Source of the DNA: Lycorma delicatula
Lineage: Eukaryota > Arthropoda > Insecta > Hemiptera > Fulgoridae
Reading direction: 5' to 3'
NCBI RefSeq assembly: GCF_047948215.1
Contig: NC_134465.1
Coordinates: 14,236,522-14,300,521, forward strand
Length of the DNA stretch: 64,000 nucleotides
Shown here: positions 57,186 through 64,000 of the stretch, piece after piece
How the letters are laid out: every line of letters starts with the position of its first letter
Position numbering within the stretch: position 1 is the stretch's first letter
Position numbers and translations under genes: made by a program
The notes under the pieces: model-generated
Databases searched by the model: none
What the model was told of the DNA's origin: nothing
Seen by the model: only the letters and a program-made list of their open reading frames with translations

Positions 57186-57759
57186 AGTGTTTTGTACCAC
57201 CGCCGTACAATACACGCGCCGTGAACCGAAATAAATTAACGTTTAACGTTATTTTTCTTGAAATCCTTTATCGTGCGGAAAATGTTTTAGGGAATAATTT
57301 ATACCGAGAATTCTTTTATCTATTTGGAAAATTCCATCGTGACGTGAAAGCACGCATTCGGGAGAATAATTTTTCCGTTTAGTAAACGAATCGCAAACAT
57401 TTTTTTTTTTTACACTAAACGTTTAAATCGCAGTTTATTATATCGCTATAACATTAATACGCAATACTATTTCAGGTCAACTCCTACTGTCGCTTAAATA
57501 TAAATGTCACCTTTCCACTTCAATCGTAAAACCGAACTATCTTTAGAAGTTCTCTTTATTTTAATTTTTACTTCACCAAGAAGATTTGCAAAAAATAAAT
57601 CAGACTGCCGCTGCACCCCCTACATATGTTTCTCGTGGAAGTCCGTGGAAGAGGTTATTTTAACTTTATAAAACCGGAAAAGGTAAAACTATAAAGAAGA
57701 AAAAACTCTGTAATCACTGTATAAGCTGGAAGATTGTGCGTGGGTTATGGAAATGGATT

Positions 57760-57858
57760 TTTTATCTATAAAAAATGCCATGCCTGGGCGGCATTCAAAC
57801 CCTGGACGTCCTAATGAAAGGCCAAGATGCTACCGCTCAGCCACGGAGATTAGTCAAG
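57760..57858 (-). mobile_element. tRNA-derived SINE, inverted copy
   Basis: Minus strand: CTCCGTGGCTGAGCGGTAGC (A-box TGGCTGAGCGG) at 57829-57850, B-box GGTTTGAATGCC (57789-57800), then GCCCAGGCATGGCATTTTTT. This is the cleanest A-box in the window. Confidence 0.85.
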
Positions 57859-57864
57859 GGTTTA

Positions 57865-60600
57865 TTTCAAACTCCCCTTCTCCTTATAAAATATTATAGA
57901 CTGCAATCTCGTTCTATCCACCTGTAGTTTTCTTCGAGGCTTCTTCCTCCTATTTGCTTCCAAAATTAATGCTCTTAATGATATTTCAAAATCTTATCTT
58001 AAAAAAAGATTTATATTAAATACGTTAAATATTTTTTAAACGTAAGATATTTAACGGGTGTAATTTAAAAAATCCACCCGTTTACTTATTTCAAATTAGG
58101 CCATCTTCGTATTTAAAGTGTACTCGTAACCGAATAAATAATAACGAATCTAAAAAGAGGGATAACATTTTTAAGTGTAACTTATTCGCAACAAACTAAC
58201 CGAATGCGATCGGAAATCGTTATAAAAATAGGATAGAGAAGTAAAGTAAAATAAAAGATACAAAATCCTTTTCAAAACGTTTTACGATCCTTTTAAATAA
58301 ATTTTAAAAATATTAGGATACGATAATACGTTATTTAAAAAAGAACCCGACAGACGGCTAGGCTTTGAAGTAAAAAGAAAATCAGTAAAATGATGTTTTT
58401 TTTTTATTTACCAGAACTATGTGTGCATTATTAGTGTAAAGATAGAGAAAGTAAGATAGAAAATGAAGTTATTGAATATAATAGAGATAAAGAATGAGGG
58501 TGATTGTAGGCTATCTTCTATATAGGAGGCGTGTTTAGATAATTACGTATATATAGAGATATCTGGTCAGTGTCAAATGCTGTTATTTTTCTCCTCCTCC
58601 GCTCTAAAGTATCCTCCCCATTTTTCTCCTCATCGTCCTATCGCTGTTCATTCCTTTATACTCTACTCTCAAAAATCCCCCCTACTGTAGACATACCCCT
58701 TCATCGACACGCTAATTCGATTTCACTCCGTCTACAACTCTAATCCCCTCTCTACTACCCTAAAAACAGTCTCGAAAATTTCTCGCATTCTGCGGTGCGC
58801 CCTATTAAACAAATTAATTTTGCTACGCTGTTACGCTATCTATATATAACTTATATAATTTTATAAATATAATTAAATCTACAAAATTATCTGCGTCCGT
58901 TAAATCTATCTTATTCGTTCTTAACTTCTGCGCCTCTGTTCTGGAAAAACATAATAAACTTTATATTTGTTTTTGCCAAAGGGAATTTTAAAAACCGACT
59001 CTAAAAAAAGCGATCGAAGATAATTAATTAAAATCGAGTTCGCAGAATCGGTTTAAAAAGTTGGAAATTAACCTGATGAAAGATTAAAACTTTAAAAGTT
59101 TTTAAATAATTTATAGTCCGCTAACGTTATTTCAAATTACGCAAAAATTAAACTTTTTGTAAACGGTAAATAAAAATGTAATTTGTATCATCTGTTACTT
59201 TTTAAACGAACGAATTTCGATACCGGTCTCGACTTCTTCAGACATTTAATAAGCGATTTAGTAAATTTAATGCGATTTTCTATTAACGATAACGACTGTT
59301 TATCGTAATTTACTAAAAATTAAATTAAAAGGATACGACATCTAAACATTAAAATTCATCTATCGAAATTTTTTTTATCTCCGAGCGGGATTACCGTTAG
59401 TTATGCTTCAGAGAATGAGAAGAAATTACAATTTTTGTAGCGTGTGTAGCCTTGCCTGACCGAACTAAAAAGAAAACGAACGGAACACTTGTACAAATCA
59501 TATTTTATTTCGCACATTACGAGTCCGATTCAGGATTTAGTTCGGCGATTAGTCTATTTGAATGTAATCGGACAAATCACAATGTCTGCCAAAATTATAT
59601 ATGAATTTTAACGATACAAAACTATTACGCTTTTACCTGGACGTTTGCTATTATCATCTTGGTTATAAGGAATCGTTTATATTTACGAACGTTTAATTTT
59701 TGCTAAAAAGAATAGTCGCTTATCGTTAAAAAAATAACAACATCCATTTCTACCCGGACAATAGAATTATTTTCTTGTAATTTTAACGTAATACATCGGC
59801 TTACGAGAGAGAGCCTTTTTATGCACTCGTTGCCGTTTTAACGTATTACCTAACCGTTTGAATATTCTTTCTATCAATTTATTTACCGATTAAAGAAATT
59901 TCTATTTCGCGTGTGTATAATATGTACTCAAATAATTTTCATTAACGCCTTCTCAATTGTAATCTCTTGTGTGGTTATTTTTTATATTTAATATCTTTAT
60001 GTGTTATTTACTCTACCGTTATTTCGCGTAGTTATATTTAAAATAAATAATATGAACTTTAGGGATATCTATTTTTTTATTTAATAATTAACTGTATATT
60101 TTTTTACGCTACTCTAAACAAGGTTTTACAACGGTTTCCTCTGATCCACCCAGACTGCTTGGGAAGTTTTTTCTCCGTTGAGTGATTTGTACATAATGTA
60201 TAATTACATCGATTAGAATAAAATATTTACTTTTGTGCGTTTCAGCTCATCTTTTCATTTAAAAGTCGTAGATTTTGAATATCGATCCGTTTCAGTAAAC
60301 GATTTAGTTGCAAGAAAATTACTTGGGTCGTATTGCATTTTATTACTTCATTAAATTGTTCGTCATCGACAACCGTTAATGAAACTTAAATCGCTTTCGA
60401 AAACGGTATCTTTTATCTTCAGATATTTATTATTTGGTACTTATTAAAATGAAAACTTAATAAAATACTGTACAACATTTCATTTTATATATAGCGTGAT
60501 TTATAAAAAAATTCTGTTTTTACAAGATTAAATCAGCTCAAAAATTAGGTTGTTTTTTGTAGTTTAAACTATGAGGTAAACCTGAAGCTAATAACACATT
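57865..60600. other. Unassigned DNA with a SINE scrap
   Basis: No gene recognised. At 59430-59466, AAATTACAATTTTTGTAGCG followed by TGTGTAGCCTTGCCTGACCG matches the body and head junction of the SINE family on the minus strand, but stops before the B-box. A C/T-rich stretch (58590-58780: ctcctcctccgctc...) has no known identity. Confidence 0.45.
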
Positions 60601-60616
60601 TTCCAGACTAACTTAC

Positions 60617-60641
60617 ATATATATATATATATATATATATA
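60617..60641. repeat. (AT)n microsatellite
   Basis: About 12 uninterrupted AT units. Confidence 0.85.
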
Positions 60642-60734
60642 AGATGACAAACTTGTAATATTTTTTGTGATTTTTATTTATGCATAACAAGCTTTTTTTT
60701 TTTTTGAAGTAAATTATTGAAGTACAGATTACAC

Positions 60735-61006
60735 AAATTATCAATCGACAGACATCTTGGTTGATTCTAGATGACAGACAACCCTGCGATTTTAACATGT
60801 AAAGCTTCGCGTGCATTTATACCTATTTACGACAAGCTAGTATTTTTATTAACAAATAACTGACCTAAAATAAACATTTAAAAACGCTTGACAGACAGCT
60901 TGTTGATTCTAGATCACAGGCAGACGTCCTGTCCTTCAAAGGTTTTGTAGTCGGTTGATACAAATCCATCTGCCAATTGATTTTTAATGTTTTACATGAT
61001 TATATA
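60735..61006 (+). repeat. Dispersed repeat with internal duplication, shared with 13.3 kb
   Basis: GACAGACATCTTGGTTGATT (60751) with CTAGATGACAGAC is repeated as GACAGACAGCTTGTTGATTC (60890) with TAGATCACAGGCAGAC about 140 bp later. The second unit continues into the text shared with 13318-13445. Function unknown. Confidence 0.5.
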
Positions 61007-61125
61007 AAACAAATTGTTAGGGATGCAGGATGTAGGGGGTATACCGAAATGAAACGACTAGGACTAGATTGGGAATCTTGGAGAGCTGCATCAAACCAGT
61101 CAAATGACTGAAAACAAAAAAAAAT
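61007..61125 (+). mobile_element. RTE-like LINE copy 4 (3' terminal scrap)
   Basis: The last ~115 bp of the RTE-like LINE: KQIVRDAGCRGYTEMKRLGL and DWESWRAASNQSND, then GACTGAAAACAAAAAAAAA. It is severely 5'-truncated and slightly more diverged than copies 1-3. TSDs were not identified. Confidence 0.9.
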
Positions 61126-61230
61126 CATCCATCGGTAGTTGTTACAGGGTGCCAGCTGGAATAAAACGGAATATTGAGGAATTAGTTTGTATCGGGCTTT
61201 AAGTCCAATGCAAAAGTAAGTCTCCTTTAT

Positions 61231-61262
61231 GGAGTGCAACAAGCTGCTGCTTGTTGCACTCC
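61231..61262. other. Perfect 14-bp hairpin
   Basis: GGAGTGCAACAAGC (61231-61244), TGCT loop, GCTTGTTGCACTCC (61249-61262). It lies in the Jockey-like coding relic (SSSLLHS on the minus strand). Confidence 0.9.
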
Positions 61263-61343
61263 AGAGTCGGATCCCGTAGATCCAAATCGGTTTCAGAATT
61301 GTCGTGTACAAATGTTAGATAGTGAAAGCTCTTATTTTCTGCT

Positions 61344-62036
61344 TTGTGATTCTGTTTGGGGCTCCCCAAACAGAATGGTGGTGGTAACTGCGCTGTCGGG
61401 GTATGGTACCCGTGCGAACGGAGGTGTGGCTTTCCTCCGCCGGTGGCGGTCCTGATCGCGACTTGGTAATACCACGCGAGACACCATGATTGGACCGGGT
61501 AAGGGTGCGGGGTTTGTCCCCGGCTCCTGCGCGGACCGGAATGAGGTTGCGTTCCCTTTGTTAGGTGATCTAAATCGGTCGACTTAATCGGGCGTAGGTC
61601 AGAATTTCTATGTTGCGTAAAACATAATTTTGTCGGTAGGAGTGTAGCACCGATTTAACTTTAAACTCGTTCGTTCTCTGAGGCATTCACAGTCACAAAC
61701 GGTGTTGTGAAATCTTTACTAGGCGCGGGGTTCGCGCTTCTGCGGTTTCGGTCAGTTGGTTTGGGGGAATCATATTAGTTTGTTGGATGTGAAGATGTCC
61801 GCTTGAGGCCTACGTGAAGGTGAAATTTGATTTGTATCTTACTGATGCAAATGTCTACCGCGGCATTTAAATCGGTGGCATCCCGACCAAGACCTGGCTG
61901 ATGACTGTGAGATGTAATCGGTTAGAGGGTCTAAATACGACCTCCGGTAAAGCCCCGCAGGGCTCGAAACGGAAGGGGTGGTGTGGCAACCGGTAACGTC
62001 CCAAGGTGGATGTATTCTCCCTACGGGGTTGGGATG
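61344..62036. mobile_element. GC-rich, structured 693-bp retroelement-like insert with 12-bp TSDs
   Basis: TTATTTTCTGCT is repeated exactly at 61332-61343 and 62037-62048. The insert is GC-rich against an AT-rich genome and begins with a perfect hairpin, ATTCTGTTTGGGG-CT-CCCCAAACAGAAT (61349-61376), only 5 bp from its edge. Further short stem pairs include CGGGG-TTTGT-CCCCG (~61510), GCCCCGC-A-GGGGC-like at ~61955 and GGAGG...CCTCC (~61420-61440). There is no poly-A and no significant ORF (61234-61455 is open but spans the boundary). TSD length suits target-primed insertion. It may be the 5' leader of a larger non-LTR element retained without its body, or an independent SINE-like family; orientation is not established. 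Confidence 0.85.
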
Positions 62037-62509
62037 TTATTTTCTGCTCGGCAACCGGTACATATCCTTAAACTTAATATTCAGTCGTTTTCTATTTTCC
62101 CTTACGTGAATGTTAGACGACAATTTAGATAAAGACCAAGTTACGGTACGCTCTGAGAGTGCGGTATGAAAAAGCCATTGAGATGGACCCGTGGGTAGAC
62201 TCGTCACGTTGCGAATGTCATATGACTCGACTTCGCTTGATTAATCACAATCCTCCATTTAATCAGCCATCCGTTGACTCGGTTCAAGTTCAATTCAGAT
62301 TGTATTTTAGTTGAAGGCAGACTTGAGTAAACATCAGCAGCCAGGACAGCCGTGTCATCGGCAATATAGCAACGGTCACCATCTAGAAGCGGAGTCGAAA
62401 GATTAGCTTTGACAACGGTATGTTAAACAGGTCTCAAAACCGATTTTTGAGGAACACCAATTGAGTGTCAAAGTATACAGTCAACTCCTGATCGTACTTC
62501 ATCTTTTTT

Positions 62510-62802
62510 TTTCCTGTTTAGCCTCCGGGAATTACCATTCAGGTATTACTTCAGAGGATGATATGCACGAGTGTAAATGAAGTGTAGTCTTGTACAGTCT
62601 CAGGTCGACCGTTCCTGAGATGTGTGGTTAATCGAAACCCGACCGCCAAAGAGCACCGATATATAGTACTCATATCTAGTACTCAAATCCGTAAAAAAAA
62701 ACTGACTTTACTAGGACTTGAACGCTGAACTCTCGACTTCCAAATCAGCTTATTTGGGAAGACGCGTTCACCACCAGACCAACCCGATGGATTGATTGTT
62801 CT
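62510..62802 (-). mobile_element. Long SINE family 2, complete copy with tRNA-like head
   Basis: On the minus strand a tRNA-like head at 62802-62700 carries TCGGGTTGGTCTGGTGGTGA (A-box TGGTGGTGAACG) and AGCGTTCAAGTCCTAGT (B-box GTTCAAGTCC), followed by a ~190-bp body shared with 18785-19012, and ends at ~62505 in a short A-run (T9 on +). It lies just outside the Jockey-like relic. Confidence 0.8.
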
Positions 62803-62809
62803 TCACCTG

Positions 62810-64000
62810 TAAAAAAACGTCCGTCCAAGTATTTGCTCAATTATTTATAAAATTCAGCAAAAAATGATCGAGAACTACTAATATATTCAGGCTCTAGCAA
62901 TCCTACACCGATCAGAGATGACGACTAACAAACCGGTAATATATTATAATTGTGCATTTAAACCCGTGCAATTTTTCGTTAAGTTACAAGAAAGTTCCTC
63001 CCTAATATTATGAAAAAACCGGCGAAAGCCGTTCATTTGGTGAAGAATATGATACGATGTACGAATGAACGTTAAATAACCTTATATTAAAATTCTTAAA
63101 TTAATTAATTAAATAGTAATGCGGTGGAGTAATGTCTAAACGTCATCCTATGCGTATTATTTTTAAATTATCTGAAAACTGGATTACCATAATTAAAATT
63201 AACATAACTTTTTCTGTTTTAATTAATAATAGTTAAAAACGATTTCAGTAAATCAGAGTTTAATCTCAACGTTTATTTATACGCTTTCCGGTAACGACAG
63301 AACTATACCTAATAACAGTCGCTTCTTTCATTCTTTTCTTTTTATTAAAAATTTAATTTCTGTTAAAAAAGATGAATGAAAATCCCTTGACAGGGATTTC
63401 ATCCCGATATATACCGGATGAGCGAAAAATACATTACTGTCAGTCGATTGTTTCGGTTAATAATTATCGTTTTTTTAAACTTGTTCTAGGATATATTACC
63501 TTATAAAATAGTTATAAACAGAACGGGACTAATTGAGACAAGTTATTAGCAGATTATAATTTAAAAGTAGGGAGATCCGTGCGGTGTAGTTTTAATTTTC
63601 TTTTACTTTTTTTTTAATAGTCTGTGAACATGTTTACACTAGGAAGGTATGTTTACATAATTTGGGCAGTAAAGGATTTCTTTTTTCAGTAGCACGTGTT
63701 TTATACATGTCGTCACCCCTACGCAAACTTCTTTCTATACACCCGTCGTTATTCGTTTGCCTTCTTGGCATCTTTGATGCGCGTGTGTGTGTGTATGTAC
63801 TAAATAAGTTTGTTACTTTTTATAAACACAAATGAGAGGATAGGGTAAAAATTTAAACTAAAAGTAACGGAAGGTGTGTATTCATGAAACACCGTTTTTA
63901 TTCCTTCCCTCTTGGTCGCTCTCTCTTTTTCGATCTCTCTGTCTGAGAAACCCCCGTTCGTACTCGCTAAAAAAACAACTTTAAAAAATTATAGATACAA
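62810..64000. other. No gene recognised
   Basis: AT-rich. A short perfect stem AAATCCCT-TGAC-AGGGATTT lies at ~63380-63400, and a short GT run at 63783-63796. No coding region is supported. Confidence 0.45.

Larger units (their letters stand above)
61130..62500 (-). pseudogene. Jockey-like LINE RT relic, interrupted by a 693-bp insert
   Basis: Minus-strand pieces from ~62490: SIGVPQKSVLRPV (RT block GVPQGSVLGP; ~62430-62465), then YIADDTAVLAADVYSSLPST (catalytic ADD at ~62349-62370), GWLIKWRIVINQAKSSHMTF, RVYPRVHLNGFFIPHSQSV (~62150-62205) and a degraded LGLxLDRRLTW region. The text reaches GCRAEN at ~62045, is broken by the insert (TSD to TSD), and resumes at 61331 with SSHYLTFVYTTILKPIWIYG and IRLWSATSSSLLHSIKETYF down to ~61135. 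YxDDTAVLA, HVTF and YKxILKPIWTYGIQLWG are hallmarks of Jockey/CR1-like RTs. Several stops are present. The order of the pieces proves that the 693-bp insert came later. Confidence 0.8.

Noticed and set aside
1..64000. CRISPR array, phage defence island, toxin-antitoxin or biosynthetic cluster
   Set aside because: No regularly spaced direct repeats, no operon-like gene runs and no cognate protein families; everything points to eukaryotic repeat-rich DNA.
1..64000. Endogenous viral element
   Set aside because: No capsid, envelope, viral polymerase or integrase motif was recognised. All RT signals are of the non-LTR type (FADD or ADDTAV boxes with LINE C-terminal domains).

Overview
The window looks like heterochromatin-like or intergenic DNA from a large, AT-rich arthropod genome. 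An insect, probably hemipteran, is my inference from the repeat families. No complete host gene is visible. Almost everything recognisable is a mobile-element relic: RTE-like and Jockey-like non-LTR retrotransposons, several Tc1/mariner-superfamily DNA transposons, a Helitron, pogo/Tigger-like and hAT-like elements, tRNA-derived SINEs, and two broken copies of an unclassified repetitive arthropod gene family. There is no operon structure, CRISPR array, or rRNA or tRNA gene, which fits a eukaryotic chromosome.

Layout. 0-5 kb: a dead IS630/Tc1-like transposase (- strand), a broken copy of the unclassified family (- strand) and a SINE. 5.8-9.2 kb: a fold-back element with ~410-bp inverted arms and a ~1.06-kb pogo/Tigger-like element. 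9.2-21.6 kb: mostly unassigned AT-rich DNA with a hAT-like element, SINEs, a (GT)n tract, and one short (-)-strand ORF at 17.2-17.3 kb that is the only weak candidate for a host exon. 21.6-26.3 kb: mariner N-terminal relic, second copy of the unclassified family (+), and a LINE 3' relic. 27.2-33.8 kb: an internally deleted RTE-like LINE with 11-bp target-site duplications (TSDs), immediately followed by a DNA transposon with ~470-bp terminal inverted repeats (TIRs), whose transposase is split by another RTE-like LINE and whose flank carries a 394-bp retroelement-like insert. 34.5-39.8 kb: decayed LINE reverse transcriptase (RT) and mariner C-terminal relics. 41.8-47.5 kb: a decayed Helitron Rep/helicase ORF (- strand) split by a 1.2-kb TIR element that carries a 300-bp palindrome. 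49.5-53.6 kb: a mariner relic interrupted by a compound microsatellite, and a third RTE-like LINE copy. 54.4-56.9 kb: a second long-TIR transposon with a DUF4817-type/DDE transposase relic. 57-64 kb: SINEs and a Jockey-like RT relic interrupted by a GC-rich, hairpin-capped 693-bp insert with a perfect 12-bp TSD.

How the parts work together: these are layers of insertion. Four inserts have exact TSDs that I read directly (27224/29030, 30396/32217, 52663/53607 and 61332/62037), and a fifth at 32701/33106 is also exact, so relative ages can be ordered. The most original observations are the pair of long-TIR Tc1/mariner-type elements, the GC-rich structured insert at 61344-62036, and the duplicated Walker-A segment beside a 21-bp perfect hairpin in the Helitron.
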